Below are positions 16,042-25,560 of a stretch of DNA of 64,000 bases, piece by piece. The position numbers were made by a program, and so were the translations under genes. Every line of letters begins with the position of its first letter. The stretch's first letter is position 1. Origin of the DNA: Variovorax beijingensis (GTDB taxonomy: Bacteria; Pseudomonadota; Gammaproteobacteria; Burkholderiales; Burkholderiaceae_C); NCBI RefSeq assembly GCF_003951285.1, contig NZ_RXFQ01000004.1, positions 350,962 through 414,961 of the forward strand, in the 5' to 3' direction. A model generated the notes under the pieces. It made no database searches. It worked only from the letters and a program-made list of their open reading frames with translations, and had not been told where the DNA came from.

Positions 16042-16905
16042 ATGAACAACACGCACGACCTTCACGACAAGCGCCTCGCGGACGCCTGGGCCACCCTCAA
16101 GGCACACTCCGAAAAAGGCCTTCCGCTCGATCCCGATCCCTCGCGCCTCGCCTTTGCCGATCCGGAATTCCTGCTGCGCCGCGAAACCCGCGGCATCCGC
16201 ATGCAGCTCGAGCTGATGAAACCCGACCTGGAGCAGCGCGCCCACGGCATCGAGAACACCGTGGTGGTGTTCGGCAGCGCGCGCTTTCGCAGCGAAGAAG
16301 AAGCAGCCGCGCTGGTCGCGCAGGCCGAAGCCGCCGGCGACGCGGTGGCCGCTGAGCGCTGGCGCCGCCTGGCGCGCAGTTCGCACTACTACGAGAAGGC
16401 GCGCGCCTTCGGCAAGCTGGTGGCGGAGTACAGCAACGGCAAGGAACCCGAGGACAAGCTCTTTGTCTGCACCGGCGGCGGCCCCGGCATCATGCAGGCG
16501 GCCAACCGCGGCGCGCACGAAGGCGGCGGCCTCTCGGTCGGCCTGGCCATCGCGCTGCCGATGGAAGAAGAAGCCAACCCCTACGTCACGCCGGCGCTAA
16601 GCTTCAAGTTCCACTACTTCGCGATCCGCAAGATGCATTTCATGATGCGTGCCAAGGCGCTGGTGGCGTTTCCGGGCGGCTTCGGCACGCTGGACGAGCT
16701 GTTCGAGGTGATCACGCTGGTACAGACCCGCAAGTCGAAGCCGGTGCCGATCGTGCTGTTCGGCTCGGCCTACTGGAAGAAGCTGATCGACTTCGACTTC
16801 CTGGTCGAAGAAGGCGTGATCTCGCCGGCCGACGTGAAGCTCTTCGAATACGTCGACGCCCCCGAAGACGCGTGGGACGCGATCAAGCGGTTCTACAAAC
16901 TTTAG
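16042..16905 (+). CDS. LOG-family protein (long form; nucleotide 5'-monophosphate nucleosidase-like)
   Basis: A 287-residue Rossmann protein of the LOG/'lysine decarboxylase-like' family with GGGPGIM (145-151) and the diagnostic PGGFGTLDE (211-219). It has an extra N-terminal helical region of about 70 residues found in the long LOG subfamily. Members cleave N-glycosidic bonds of nucleoside monophosphates, including cytokinin ribotides; the physiological substrate here is unknown. The start at 16042 (MNNTHDL) is chosen; an in-frame ATG at 16012 would add ten residues. Confidence 0.82.
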   Translation: MNNTHDLHDKRLADAWATLKAHSEKGLPLDPDPSRLAFADPEFLLRRETRGIRMQLELMKPDLEQRAHGIENTVVVFGSARFRSEEEAAALVAQAEAAGDAVAAERWRRLARSSHYYEKARAFGKLVAEYSNGKEPEDKLFVCTGGGPGIMQAANRGAHEGGGLSVGLAIALPMEEEANPYVTPALSFKFHYFAIRKMHFMMRAKALVAFPGGFGTLDELFEVITLVQTRKSKPVPIVLFGSAYWKKLIDFDFLVEEGVISPADVKLFEYVDAPEDAWDAIKRFYKL

Positions 16906-16950
16906 CCCGGTTCCAGGCTCCGGCGGCCTCGCCCTGCCTCGGCGGGGCAG

Positions 16951-18114
16951 CTAGACCTTCAAGCCCCAGGTCGCCCGCGCCCCCAGCGCAACCACACCGC
17001 CCACCACCCAGAAAACGCCCGCGATCCCGATCAGCGCGCCGATCGAGCCGAACAGCATCGGCATGGCCACGCTCGATGCATTGATGGTCATGAGCCGCAG
17101 GCCCAGCGCCTCGCCGTGCCGCGCGTGCGGTGTGATCTGGTGCAGCATGCTCATCACCATCGGCTGCACCGCGCCGAGCGCGAAGCCGAGGATCACGGAA
17201 CACAGGCCCATGGTCCAGGCCGAGTCGAGCAGCGGATAGACCGCGAACACCGCCGCCGTGACGAGGGTGGAGCTCAGGATCACGCTGCGCTCCGAAGCGC
17301 GCGAAGCCACCAGCGGCAGCACCACCCGGATGGCCGCCGCGGCAATAGCAAAGGCGCCGAGGATGGAGCCGATCACCGACGCGCCGATGCCGCGGTCATG
17401 CCCCAGCACCGGCAGCACGAAGGCATGCACGTCCCAGCTCGACGACTGCAGCCAGTTCACGAACAGCAGGCGGCGGAACATCGGCTCGCGCAGCAGGTCC
17501 CAGGCCCGCGTGGGCACGGCGCCGGCGGCGGGTGCGACAGGCGGCGGCTCGTGCGCGCCGCGCGCAAGCAGCCAGCAGACGACGGGAAAAGCCGCCATCA
17601 CCGCAAAGCAGACCCGGAACGCCAGCATGTCCGCGGGTGCGCGTCCCGCATGGTCGATGAGCATGCCCGCGACGAACGGGCCGACGAAATTGGCAACCGC
17701 GGGCGCAATCGCAAGCCAGCTGAACACGCGCTTGAGCTGCGTGGCGTTGGTCGCGGAGCGGCCCACGTGGCGCTGCAGCGCAATGACGGTCGCGCCCGTG
17801 GCGCCGCCGGTCAGCAGCGCCGCGATGCACATCATCGCAAAGGTCGGAAAGACGAGCACGAGTCCCGCGCCGGCCGAAGCCGCAATGACCGACAGCCACA
17901 GCGGCCGCTTGAACCCGTGCCGGTCGGCAAAGCGCCCTGCCGGCAGCGCCAGGAACACCTGCGTGAGCGCGAACAGCGCGATCAGCACGCCCACGGCTGC
18001 TGCGCTGTAGCCCTGCTGCAGCGCCAGCAGCGGAGTCGCGAGCCGCATGCCGGCCATGGTGGCGTGCAGGCAGACCTGGGCGCCGATCACGCGCAGCAGT
18101 TCGGAGCCTTTCAC
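16951..18114 (-). CDS. MFS transporter
   Basis: A 387-residue major facilitator protein with about twelve spans; the loop 2-3 motif appears as LPAGRFADRHGFKRPL (about 57-72). The substrate is unknown; the shape is that of small drug or metabolite exporters. The GTG start at 18114 overlaps the rmuC stop (GTGA), so it is translationally coupled to rmuC. The reading frame is open far upstream, but this is an artefact of GC-rich antisense coding. Confidence 0.83.
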   Translation of the reverse strand: MKGSELLRVIGAQVCLHATMAGMRLATPLLALQQGYSAAAVGVLIALFALTQVFLALPAGRFADRHGFKRPLWLSVIAASAGAGLVLVFPTFAMMCIAALLTGGATGATVIALQRHVGRSATNATQLKRVFSWLAIAPAVANFVGPFVAGMLIDHAGRAPADMLAFRVCFAVMAAFPVVCWLLARGAHEPPPVAPAAGAVPTRAWDLLREPMFRRLLFVNWLQSSSWDVHAFVLPVLGHDRGIGASVIGSILGAFAIAAAAIRVVLPLVASRASERSVILSSTLVTAAVFAVYPLLDSAWTMGLCSVILGFALGAVQPMVMSMLHQITPHARHGEALGLRLMTINASSVAMPMLFGSIGALIGIAGVFWVVGGVVALGARATWGLKV

Positions 18115-19478
18115 GGGGTGTCGTCGCCCTCGCTGTCGGCCGTGGGAGGCAGCAGCACCTGCGACTGGGCCTCGGGCAGCGCCTCGACCTTGCGCAGCGC
18201 CAGGCGCATCTGCTTGGCGCGCGTGTCGGCCTTGTCGAGCGTGTCGGAGGCCTTGGCCACCTGCTCCTTGATGCGCGAGACCCATTCGCCGTAGCGCTCG
18301 AACTCGGTCTTGACCGCGCCCAGCACCTTCCACACCTCGGAGGCCTGCTGCTCCAGCGCCAGCGTGCGAAAGCCCATGTGCAGGCTGTTGAGCATGGCAA
18401 GCAGGGTTGTGGGGCCGGCCAGCGTCACGCGGTGCTGGCGCTGGATGGCGTCCATCAGGCCCGGGCGGCGCAGCACCTCGGCATAGAGGCTTTCGACCGG
18501 CAGGAAAAGAATGGCGAAGTCGGTGGTGTGCGGCGCCGCCAGATAGTTCTCGGCGATCGAACGGGCCTCGACGCGGATGCGCGCCTCGAGCGCCTTGGCC
18601 GCCAGCTCGGCGCCGGGCGCATCGGCGCGCTCGTGCGCATCGATCAGGCGCTCGTAGTCGTCGCGTGGAAACTTGGCGTCGATCGGCAGCCACACCGGGG
18701 CGCCGTCGTCGCCGCGGCCCGGGAAGCGGATCGCGAAGTCCACGCGCTGTCCGCTGCGCGGCTTGGTCTCGATCTGCTTGGCGTACTGCTCGGGCGTGAG
18801 CACCTGCTCGAGCAGCGCCTCGAGCTGCACTTCGCCGAACACGCCGCGCGTCTTGACGTTGGTCAGCACGCGCTGCAGGCTGCCGACGCCGACGGCCAGC
18901 GTCTGCATCTCGCCCAGGCCCTTGTGCACCTGCTCGAGCCGGTCGGCCACCTGCTTGAAGCTCTCGCCCAGGCGGGCTTCGAGCGTGCTCTGCAGCTTCT
19001 CGTCGACGGTCTTGCGCATCTCGTCGAGCTTGGCGGTGTTGCTCTGCTGCAGCTGCGCCAGCTGCGCTTCCATGGTCGCGCGCACTTCCGACAGGCGGCG
19101 CGCATTGGATTCGCTCAGGCCCTGCAGCTGGGTGTTGAGCGTGTCGGCCAGGGTCTTCTGCAACGAGGCGAGCTGCAGCGAGAAGGCATCGAGCTGGGCG
19201 TTCTGCGTGCGGGTGGCTTCGGCGCCCTGCTGCACCAAGGCCTGCTGGAAGGTGGCGAAGGCTTGCGCGGTTTCCTGTCGCGCGCCGCGCGAGCTTTCGC
19301 CGATTTCGTGGCGCAGCTCGCGTTCGGTGCGTTCGTTGGCGGCACCCATGGCGGACAGCACCGAGAGCAGTTCGCTGTGGTCGGGCGCTGGCTGGCGGCG
19401 TGCCAGCAGCCAGACCGCGAGCACCAGCTGGACCACCGCAAGGGCGGCCAGCAGAAGAAGAATCAGGAAAGTGTCCAA
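18111..19478 (-). CDS. rmuC: DNA recombination protein RmuC
   Basis: A 455-residue RmuC: one N-terminal membrane anchor (residues 4-26), a long coiled coil (about 40-190, Gln/Ala/Glu-rich) and the conserved RmuC nuclease-like domain (190-420, with TRGVFGEVQLEALLEQVLTPEQY and PIDAKFPRDDYERL). RmuC limits inversion events at short inverted repeats. The start is TTG at 19478, since no in-frame ATG or GTG fits the membrane anchor; there is no clear Shine-Dalgarno. Confidence 0.9.
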   Translation of the reverse strand: MDTFLILLLLAALAVVQLVLAVWLLARRQPAPDHSELLSVLSAMGAANERTERELRHEIGESSRGARQETAQAFATFQQALVQQGAEATRTQNAQLDAFSLQLASLQKTLADTLNTQLQGLSESNARRLSEVRATMEAQLAQLQQSNTAKLDEMRKTVDEKLQSTLEARLGESFKQVADRLEQVHKGLGEMQTLAVGVGSLQRVLTNVKTRGVFGEVQLEALLEQVLTPEQYAKQIETKPRSGQRVDFAIRFPGRGDDGAPVWLPIDAKFPRDDYERLIDAHERADAPGAELAAKALEARIRVEARSIAENYLAAPHTTDFAILFLPVESLYAEVLRRPGLMDAIQRQHRVTLAGPTTLLAMLNSLHMGFRTLALEQQASEVWKVLGAVKTEFERYGEWVSRIKEQVAKASDTLDKADTRAKQMRLALRKVEALPEAQSQVLLPPTADSEGDDTP

Positions 19479-19511
19479 GGTGGCGATGAGGGTCCGTGTT
19501 TGTCTGTCGAT

Positions 19512-20498
19512 CTAGCTGGCGGCGGGCGGAACGGGCGTGACGGGCGTCAGCGCCCCCTTGCCGCCGAACCAGGCGATGAGGTTGTCGGCCGCGAGATCGG
19601 CCATCGCGCGGCGCGTGGGCACGGTGGCACTCGCGATGTGCGGCGTCAGCACCACGTTGGGCACGGTCAGCAGGTCGGGGTGGACCTTGGGTTCGCCCTC
19701 GAACACATCGAGCCCCGCCGCGGCGATGCGCTTCTCGCGCAGCGCAACGGCCAGCGCCGCGTCGTCGACGATGCCGCCGCGCGCGATGTTCACCAGCGTG
19801 GCGGTCGGCTTCATCAGCGCGATTTCGGCCGCGCCGATGGTGTGGTGCGACGCCGGCGAATACGGCACCACCAGCACCACGTGGTCTGCGGTCTTGAGCA
19901 GTTCTTCCTTGCTCAGGTAGCTGGCCTTGCATTCGGCCTCCAGGGCCGCATCGAGCCGCGAACGGTTGTGATAGACCACCTTCATGCCGAAGCCGTGTGC
20001 GCCGCGCTTGGCAATGCCCTGCCCGATGCGGCCCATGCCGATGATGCCGAGCGTCGAACCATGGATGTCGGAGCCTGCGAACATGTCGAAGCTCCACTTC
20101 TGCCACTTGCCCGCGCGCAGGAAGTGTTCGCTCTCGGTGATGCGGCGGGCCGTGGCCATCAGCAGCGCAAAACCGAAGTCGGCCGTGGTCTCGGTGAGCA
20201 CGTCGGGTGCGTTGGTGCCGAGCACGCCATGCGCGGCCATGGCATCGACGTCGAAGTTGTTGTATCCGACGGCCATGTTGGCGCAGATCTTCAGGTCGGG
20301 GCAGGCGTCGAGCAGCGCGGCGTCGATGCGCTCGCTGCCTGTGGTGAAGGCGCCCTGCTTGCCTTGCAGCCTGGCGATCAGCTGCTCCTTGCTCCAGCTC
20401 TCGTCGGCCTGGTTCGACTCGACGTCGAAATGCTGCGAGAGGCGTTCGATGGTTTCGGGAAAGATCGCGCGTGCGACCAGGATCTTGGGCTTGCTCAT
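19512..20498 (-). CDS. D-2-hydroxyacid dehydrogenase (glyoxylate/hydroxypyruvate or 2-ketogluconate reductase type)
   Basis: A 328-residue NAD(P)-dependent enzyme with nucleotide motif GMGRIGQG (about 155-162) and the catalytic trio Arg (NIARGGIVDD), Glu (GLDVFEGEP) and His (TPHIASAT). After the dinucleotide motif, HNRSR suggests an Arg-rich 2'-phosphate pocket and so NADPH preference. It reduces a 2-oxoacid to a D-2-hydroxyacid. The ATG at 20498 is 14 bases from the upstream antiporter gene; the two are likely co-transcribed. Confidence 0.88.
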   Translation of the reverse strand: MSKPKILVARAIFPETIERLSQHFDVESNQADESWSKEQLIARLQGKQGAFTTGSERIDAALLDACPDLKICANMAVGYNNFDVDAMAAHGVLGTNAPDVLTETTADFGFALLMATARRITESEHFLRAGKWQKWSFDMFAGSDIHGSTLGIIGMGRIGQGIAKRGAHGFGMKVVYHNRSRLDAALEAECKASYLSKEELLKTADHVVLVVPYSPASHHTIGAAEIALMKPTATLVNIARGGIVDDAALAVALREKRIAAAGLDVFEGEPKVHPDLLTVPNVVLTPHIASATVPTRRAMADLAADNLIAWFGGKGALTPVTPVPPAAS

Positions 20499-20512
20499 GA
20501 TGATGTCTGCGC

Positions 20513-21925
20513 CTAGCGGAAGAAGATGAAGGTGATGAGGACGAACAGCGGTACCAGGATGCCCACGGACCACGCCATGTAGCCGAAGAAGCCCGGCATG
20601 CGCACGCCGCGGCTCTCGGCAATGGCCTTGACCATGAGGTTGGGAGCGTTGCCGATGTAGGTGTTGGCGCCCATGAACACGGCCCCGGCCGAGATGGCGG
20701 CCAGCGTGGTGGCGTAAGTGGTCATGAGCGCGGCCGCATCGCCACCCGCGGTGTTGAAGAACACCAGGTAGGTGGGTGCGTTGTCGAGAAACGAGCTCAG
20801 GAGGCCGGTGGCCCAGAAGTACATGGCCGGATCGGGCTGGCCATCGGCCCGCGTCACCGCCGACACCACCGCCCCGAAGGGCCCGAGGACGCCGGCTTTC
20901 AGCATTGCGATCACCGGGATGATGGTCAGGAAGATGCCCGCGAACAGCTTGGCCACCTCGACCATCGGGCCCCATTCGAACTGGTTGTCGGCATGCACCT
21001 TGTCGGGCGTGATCCTGAGCGAGAGCAGCGTGATGGCGATGAGCCCGGCGTCGCGCACGAGCCCCGGCAATCCGACGTGCGTGCCGAACACCTCGAAGCC
21101 GGCCGGCGATTTCCAGACGCCGGAAAGCAGCACGAAGAAGATGATCCCGCCCAGCAGCCAGAAGTTGGCGGCGCCGTCGAAGCCGATGCGCGGGGTGTCC
21201 GGCGTGGGGTCGAACGGCAGCACGCCCTCCTTGCGATAGTGATGGCGGTCGATGGCATAGAACAGCGCAAGCAGCGTACCGACGAGAAACAGCGTTTCGG
21301 GCAGGATGTTGCGCGCGGTCCAGAAGAAATCGACGCCCTTCAAGAAGCCGAGGAACAGCGGCGGATCACCGAGCGGCGTGAGCGAACCGCCAGCATTCGA
21401 GACGATGAAGATGAAGAACACCACCACGTGCGCCTTGTTCACGCGGTTGTCGTTGGCGCGGATCAGCGGTCGGATCAGCAGCATCGAGGCGCCCGTGGTT
21501 CCCATGAGGCTTGCCAGCACCGCGCCAATGGCAAGGATGGCCATGTTGAGGCCGGGCGCGCCGTGCAGGTTGCCGCGGATGTGGATGCCGCCCGCCACCG
21601 TGAACAGCGCCGTGAGCAGGATGATGAAAGGGATGTATTCCTCTACCAGGGCATGCACGAACTGGGCGCCCGCAAGCGGCACGCCGAAGCTCGCGGCAAA
21701 CGGAAGCAGGAACGCCAGCACCCAGGCCGCGGAAACCTTTCCGTAGTGGTGATGCCAGAACGCCGGCGCAAGCAGCGGCATCAGCGCAATCGACAGCAGG
21801 ATGCCCGCGAACGGAACGCCCCAGAGCGGGGACAGCTTGCTGCCGTCGAATTCGGCAGCCATGGCAAGCGCGGGGAACATGATCGGCAGCGCTGCGGCTG
21901 CCGCGAGGCGGACTGTTTTTTTCAT
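20513..21925 (-). CDS. NhaD-type sodium:proton antiporter
   Basis: A 470-residue ion-transporter-superfamily protein with an N-terminal cleavable signal (residues 1-23, ending AMA-AEF) and about twelve spans. The segment with LMGTTGASMLLIRPLIRAN and SNAGGSLTPLGDPPLFLGF is characteristic of NhaD/CitM-type antiporters, with the conserved acidic and Gly-rich hairpins. It likely exchanges Na+ or Li+ for protons across the inner membrane. Gene start at ATG 21925. Confidence 0.83.
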   Translation of the reverse strand: MKKTVRLAAAAALPIMFPALAMAAEFDGSKLSPLWGVPFAGILLSIALMPLLAPAFWHHHYGKVSAAWVLAFLLPFAASFGVPLAGAQFVHALVEEYIPFIILLTALFTVAGGIHIRGNLHGAPGLNMAILAIGAVLASLMGTTGASMLLIRPLIRANDNRVNKAHVVVFFIFIVSNAGGSLTPLGDPPLFLGFLKGVDFFWTARNILPETLFLVGTLLALFYAIDRHHYRKEGVLPFDPTPDTPRIGFDGAANFWLLGGIIFFVLLSGVWKSPAGFEVFGTHVGLPGLVRDAGLIAITLLSLRITPDKVHADNQFEWGPMVEVAKLFAGIFLTIIPVIAMLKAGVLGPFGAVVSAVTRADGQPDPAMYFWATGLLSSFLDNAPTYLVFFNTAGGDAAALMTTYATTLAAISAGAVFMGANTYIGNAPNLMVKAIAESRGVRMPGFFGYMAWSVGILVPLFVLITFIFFR

Positions 21926-21950
21926 GGAGCGGTACCGTACCAGACGCGCG

Positions 21951-23171
21951 TCAGGCCGGCGGCTGCTCGATCTCGAACACCTGGCGCAGGTACGCCAGGT
22001 ATTTTTCGTCCTCGCACATGTTCTTGGAAGGCGTGTCCGACAGCTTGGCCACCGGCTGGCCGTTGCAGTTGATCATCTTGATGACGATCTGCAGCGGTTC
22101 GTAGCCGAGGTCGTTGGTGAGGTTGGTGCCGATGCCGAACGCCAGCTGGCAGCGGCCGCGGAACTGCTGGTAGAGCTCGATGGTGCGCGGCACCGTGAGG
22201 CTGTCGCTGAAGATCAGCGTCTTGGTGCGTGGATCGACCCGGTTGGCGATGTAGTGGGCCAGCATGCGCTCGCCCCACTGGAACGGATCGCCGCTGTCAT
22301 GGCGCGCGCCGTCGAACAGCTTGCAGAAGTAAAGGTCGAAGTCGCGCAGGAACGCGCTCATGCCGTAGACATCGGACAGCGCAATGCCGAGGTCGCCGCG
22401 GTATTCGCGGGCCCAGCTCTCGAAGCCGAAGATCTGGCTGTCGCGCAGCCGCGGGCCGAGCCCCTGGCAGGCCTGGAGGTATTCGTGCGCCATGGTGCCG
22501 AGCGGGATCAGGCCGAGCTTCATGGCATAGAGCACGTTGCTGGTGCCCGCGAGCTGGGGCAGCCGCGCGCCGGGCTCGGCCTGCACCGGCGGCGAGGTGA
22601 CGGCGCCGAGCCTTGCGTTCAGCGTGCGCAGCACCTCTTCATGCCAGTCCTTGGAAAAGCGGCGACGCGTGCCGTAGTCGGCAATCTTCAGGTCGGACAG
22701 GCCGGCATCCTGCAGCTGCCCGATCTTGGTCTCCAGGCGCCGCCGGCCTTCCTCGAAGTCGGGCTTCTTCTGCGTGTTGCGGAAGTAGACCTCGTTCACG
22801 ATGGCCAGCACGGGAATCTCGAACAGGATGGTGTGCAACCACGGGCCCTTGATGCGGATCTCGAGCTCGCCCGAAGGCTGGGGCGTGATGCTGATGTACT
22901 TTTCGTTGAGCCGGAACAGGCCCAGGAAGTCGACGAAGTCGCTCTTGATGAAGCGCATCGAGCGCAAGTAGGCCAGCTCGGCGTCCCGGAACTGCAGCGA
23001 GCAGAGGCTTCGCACCTCTTCGCGAATCTGCCCGGCGAACTGCGCCAGGTCGATGCCGGGGTTGCGGCACTTGAACCGGTACTCGACCCGGGCTCCCGGG
23101 AAGTGATGCAGCACGACCTGCATCATGGTGAACTTGTAGAGGTCGGTGTCGAGCAGGCTGTGAATGATCAT
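21951..23171 (-). CDS. pncB: Nicotinate phosphoribosyltransferase
   Basis: A 406-residue type-1 NAPRTase that converts nicotinate, PRPP and ATP to nicotinate mononucleotide in NAD salvage. Conserved elements are [11 protein letters not shown] (7-17), DYGTRRRFS (165-173), the phosphorylatable His229 in [10 protein letters not shown], and the late [13 protein letters not shown]. It lies 25 bases upstream of the antiporter gene on the same strand. Confidence 0.93.
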   Translation of the reverse strand: MIIHSLLDTDLYKFTMMQVVLHHFPGARVEYRFKCRNPGIDLAQFAGQIREEVRSLCSLQFRDAELAYLRSMRFIKSDFVDFLGLFRLNEKYISITPQPSGELEIRIKGPWLHTILFEIPVLAIVNEVYFRNTQKKPDFEEGRRRLETKIGQLQDAGLSDLKIADYGTRRRFSKDWHEEVLRTLNARLGAVTSPPVQAEPGARLPQLAGTSNVLYAMKLGLIPLGTMAHEYLQACQGLGPRLRDSQIFGFESWAREYRGDLGIALSDVYGMSAFLRDFDLYFCKLFDGARHDSGDPFQWGERMLAHYIANRVDPRTKTLIFSDSLTVPRTIELYQQFRGRCQLAFGIGTNLTNDLGYEPLQIVIKMINCNGQPVAKLSDTPSKNMCEDEKYLAYLRQVFEIEQPPA

Positions 23172-23347
23172 GGTGCGGCGCGCGTTGTCCCAAGCTTTTC
23201 GGCGTGCGTCCGATTATCACGGGCGCCGTCGGCTTGTGCCTACGGCGCCAGCACAGGGCGTCCTACCGCCAGGGTGAATGGCCCCCGCGACAGTTCGTTC
23301 ACGGCAGCCAACGAGCCCGCCGAATCATTTTTTTCAAGGAGACTCGC

Positions 23348-23581
23348 ATGAACAAGGACACCATCGAAGGCAACTGGAAACAGCTCAAGGGCAAGGTCAA
23401 GGAGCAATGGGGCAAGTTGACCGACGATGACTTCGACGTCATCGCAGGCAAGCGCGACCAGCTGCTGGGCCGCATCCAGGAGCGCCACGGCATCAGCCGC
23501 GACGAGGCCGAAAAGCAGGTCAAGGACTGGGAATCGCGCGACGGCCGTACGCCGGACGCCCTCTGGTACGAAAAATACTGA
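23348..23581 (+). CDS. CsbD-family stress-response protein
   Basis: A 77-residue CsbD/YjbJ-like protein: MNKDTIEGNWKQLKGKVKEQWGKL is the family's signature N-terminus, followed by LTDDDFDVIAGKRDQLLGRIQERHG. These small, hydrophilic helical proteins are induced in general stress; their biochemical role is unknown. AAGGAG lies seven bases before the ATG. A secreted Cys-containing protein follows 37 bases later and is probably co-transcribed. Confidence 0.9.
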   Translation: MNKDTIEGNWKQLKGKVKEQWGKLTDDDFDVIAGKRDQLLGRIQERHGISRDEAEKQVKDWESRDGRTPDALWYEKY

Positions 23582-23618
23582 GCCCCCGATTTCCTCTGAA
23601 CCGCAAAGAAAGAAAACA

Positions 23619-24026
23619 ATGAAAAAACATCTGCTCATGCTCGCTCTTGCCTCCACCTGCTTCATGGCCACCCAGGCCGGCGCGATGACCAAGGACGAGT
23701 ACAAGGTCGAGAAGGAAAAGATCGAAGCCGACTACAAGGTCGCCAAGGCCCAGTGCGATTCGATGAAGGACAACGCGAAGGACGTCTGCCAGAAGGAAGC
23801 CAAGGGCAAGGAAGACGTGGCGAAGGCCGAACTCGAACAGCAGTACAAGCCGAGCGACGCCCATGCCCGCAAGGTGGCCGAGGAGAAGGTCAAGGCGACG
23901 TACGAAGTCGCCAAGGAAAAATGCGACGACCAGTCCGGCGATGCCAAGGCCGCCTGCGTGAAGCAGGCCAAGGCCGACGAGGCCCAGGGCAAGGCCGACG
24001 TCAAGGCCATGAAGAAGACCATGTAG
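23619..24026 (+). CDS. Secreted duplicated helical-hairpin protein with two C-x10-C pairs
   Basis: A 135-residue protein with a signal peptide (residues 1-22, cleavage near AGA-MTK). The mature part consists of two related charged helical units: residues 36-71 and 92-127 align with 16 of 36 identities, each with a Cys pair spaced C-x10-C (46/57 and 102/113). Two intramolecular disulfides clasping helical hairpins in the periplasm are likely. No function is known to me. It follows the CsbD gene and is closed by a UUCG-loop terminator. Confidence 0.72.
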   Translation: MKKHLLMLALASTCFMATQAGAMTKDEYKVEKEKIEADYKVAKAQCDSMKDNAKDVCQKEAKGKEDVAKAELEQQYKPSDAHARKVAEEKVKATYEVAKEKCDDQSGDAKAACVKQAKADEAQGKADVKAMKKTM

Positions 24027-24063
24027 GACCGACGTGGCTCATGGGGCCGCACGGCAAAAGACA

Positions 24064-24089
24064 AAACGGCGCCTTCGGGCGCCGTTTGT
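24064..24089. terminator. Bidirectional terminator with UUCG tetraloop
   Basis: Ten-bp stem AAACGGCGCC/GGCGCCGTTT (24064-24073, 24078-24087) closed by a TTCG loop and flanked by A-run and T-run, so it can serve the stress genes on the plus strand and the convergent thioesterase gene on the minus strand. Confidence 0.85.
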
Positions 24090-24094
24090 CCGGA

Positions 24095-24538
24095 TCAGGC
24101 CTTCAGCGAGTCGACCACGCGCTGCAGCGCCTCGGGCAATGGCACCGGCCGCTGCGTCGCCCGGTCCACATACACATGCACGAAGTGGCCCTGCGCGGCC
24201 GCGGTGTCCGCGCCTTCCGCAAAGAGTGCGATCTCGTAGCGCACGCTCGACCGCCCGGCCTGGGCCACCCGGACGCCGGCCTCCACCGTCTGGGGAAAGG
24301 CGATCGGGGCGAAATAGTTGCATTGCGTCTCGACCACGAAGCCGATCGTCTGCCCCTGGTGGATGTCGAGAGCGCCGCGTTCGATCAGCAGCGCATTCAC
24401 CGCCGTGTCGAACCAGCTGTAGTAGACGACGTTGTTGACATGGCCGTACATGTCGTTGTCCATCCAGCGCGTGGGAATGCTGCGGAACGCGCGATAGCTG
24501 CTACGGGAATGCGGCGTGGGTTTGGGGGCGGAGCTCAT
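24095..24538 (-). CDS. Hot-dog-fold acyl-CoA thioesterase
   Basis: A 147-residue 4-hydroxybenzoyl-CoA-thioesterase/YbgC-type protein. [20 protein letters not shown] (about 25-44) carries the catalytic Asp (in D-x-x-G-H-V-N-N) of this family. It hydrolyses acyl-CoA thioesters; chain preference is unknown. Its ATG overlaps the stop of the deacetylase gene by four bases, so the pair is one operon. Confidence 0.87.
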   Translation of the reverse strand: MSSAPKPTPHSRSSYRAFRSIPTRWMDNDMYGHVNNVVYYSWFDTAVNALLIERGALDIHQGQTIGFVVETQCNYFAPIAFPQTVEAGVRVAQAGRSSVRYEIALFAEGADTAAAQGHFVHVYVDRATQRPVPLPEALQRVVDSLKA

Positions 24539-25461
24539 CGCGCGGCATTTTGCCAGCGGCGCCAGTAGTCGAAGGCCACCTTGAAGGTGCCCAGCTGCAC
24601 CTGCACCGTCTCAGCAATGTCGCTGGCGTAGCCGCCTGCCATCGCGAAGGCCAGGGGAATGCGGCGCTGCCAGGCCCAGTCGAACACCCGCCGGTCGCGC
24701 GCCTCCAGGCCGTCGAAGCTCAGCTTGAGCCGGCCGAGCCGGTCGCGCTCGAAGGGGTCGGCGCCCGCCAGGTAGATCACCAGGCCCGGCGAGAAGCGCC
24801 GGTCCAGCTCGTCGAGCGCGTGCTCGAGGGCGGTGAGGTAGTCGGCATCGCCGCAGCCGTCCGGCAGCTCGACGTCGAGGTCGCTCGCCTCCTTGCGGAA
24901 CGGAAAGTTCTTCTGCCCGTGCAGCGACAGCGTGAAGACGCTCGGGTCGCTGCGGAAGATGCTGGCCGTGCCGTTGCCCTGGTGCACGTCCAGGTCGATC
25001 ACCGCGACCTTGAGCTGCCGGCCGCCGCGGCCATGCTCCGCCTGCATCAGCCGCGCGGCCACCGCGGCGTCGTTGAAGACGCAGAATCCGCCGCCCTTGT
25101 CGGCGTACGCATGGTGCGTGCCGCCTGCCATGTTGGCCGCCACGCCGCCCGCGAACGCCGCGCGGCAGGCCGCGATCGTCGCCCCTGTGGACCGGCGCGA
25201 ACGCTCGACCATCGCCTCGCTCCAGGGAAAGCCGATCTCGCGCATGGCCTGCGGGCTCACGCTGCCGTCGCTGATGGCGGCGATCCACTGCGGGGTGTGG
25301 GCCAGCGCCAGTTCGCCATCGGTGGCACGCGGGGCCTGGTCCATGTCCACCGCCGGCAGGTGCTCGAGCAGGCGGTCGCGCAGCAAGGCATAGCGGGACA
25401 TGGGGAAGCGGTGGCCCGGGGGCAGGGGCAGGACGAACTGGCCGGAATAGAACGCGCGCAT
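24535..25461 (-). CDS. Histone-deacetylase-superfamily (acetoin utilisation/polyamine deacetylase-like) hydrolase
   Basis: A 308-residue zinc hydrolase of the class II HDAC-like bacterial group. Features: [19 protein letters not shown] (His-His charge relay and GGGFCVFND loop), zinc ligands in [11 protein letters not shown] (Asp, His), then [13 protein letters not shown] (third ligand Asp) and AMAGGYA near the end. It probably deacetylates a small amine or protein lysine. Start at 25461 is used; an ATG at 25470 would add MRA. It leads an operon with the thioesterase and is divergent from the phasin gene. Confidence 0.85.
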   Translation of the reverse strand: MRAFYSGQFVLPLPPGHRFPMSRYALLRDRLLEHLPAVDMDQAPRATDGELALAHTPQWIAAISDGSVSPQAMREIGFPWSEAMVERSRRSTGATIAACRAAFAGGVAANMAGGTHHAYADKGGGFCVFNDAAVAARLMQAEHGRGGRQLKVAVIDLDVHQGNGTASIFRSDPSVFTLSLHGQKNFPFRKEASDLDVELPDGCGDADYLTALEHALDELDRRFSPGLVIYLAGADPFERDRLGRLKLSFDGLEARDRRVFDWAWQRRIPLAFAMAGGYASDIAETVQVQLGTFKVAFDYWRRWQNAAR

Positions 25462-25486
25462 GGCCCGCATTCTGGATGCCGGAGCG

Positions 25487-25510
25487 AATTTAGAAAGTGC
25501 GTTCTAAATT
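25487..25510. promoter_or_regulatory. 24-base perfect palindrome upstream of deacetylase gene
   Basis: AATTTAGAA (25487-25495) and TTCTAAATT (25502-25510) form a 9-bp perfect inverted repeat with six-base spacer. On the minus strand it spans the spacer and TCTAAA -10-like element of a weak promoter (TTGCAG 17 bases upstream) that would drive the deacetylase operon. It looks like a dimeric repressor operator; the repressor is not identifiable. Confidence 0.55.
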
Positions 25511-25525
25511 GCTGCAAAGCAGCAA
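25509..25525. promoter_or_regulatory. TTGCTGC-N3-GCAGCAA dyad, candidate PhaR operator
   Basis: A 7-bp dyad with AAA spacer directly upstream of the phasin promoter. CTGC-N3/4-GCAG dyads are, from memory, the reported recognition pattern of the PHB-responsive repressor PhaR in alphaproteobacteria, where phasin genes are main targets. Relation to the PhaR of this organism is inference. Confidence 0.5.
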
Positions 25526-25532
25526 AACCCCC

Positions 25533-25560
25533 TTGATCGAAAAGCTGCGCTGCCTATACT
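25533..25560 (+). promoter_or_regulatory. Sigma-70 promoter of the phasin gene
   Basis: TTGATC (25533-25538) and TATACT (25555-25560) separated by 16 bases, about 90 bases ahead of the phasin ATG. It immediately follows the candidate PhaR dyad. Confidence 0.6.

Noticed and set aside
16951..20622. A 1223-codon open frame on the minus strand spanning four genes
   Set aside because: It only reads as the MFS protein at its 3' end; the rest is Arg/Ala-rich out-of-frame translation of rmuC and the dehydrogenase, common in GC-rich DNA.
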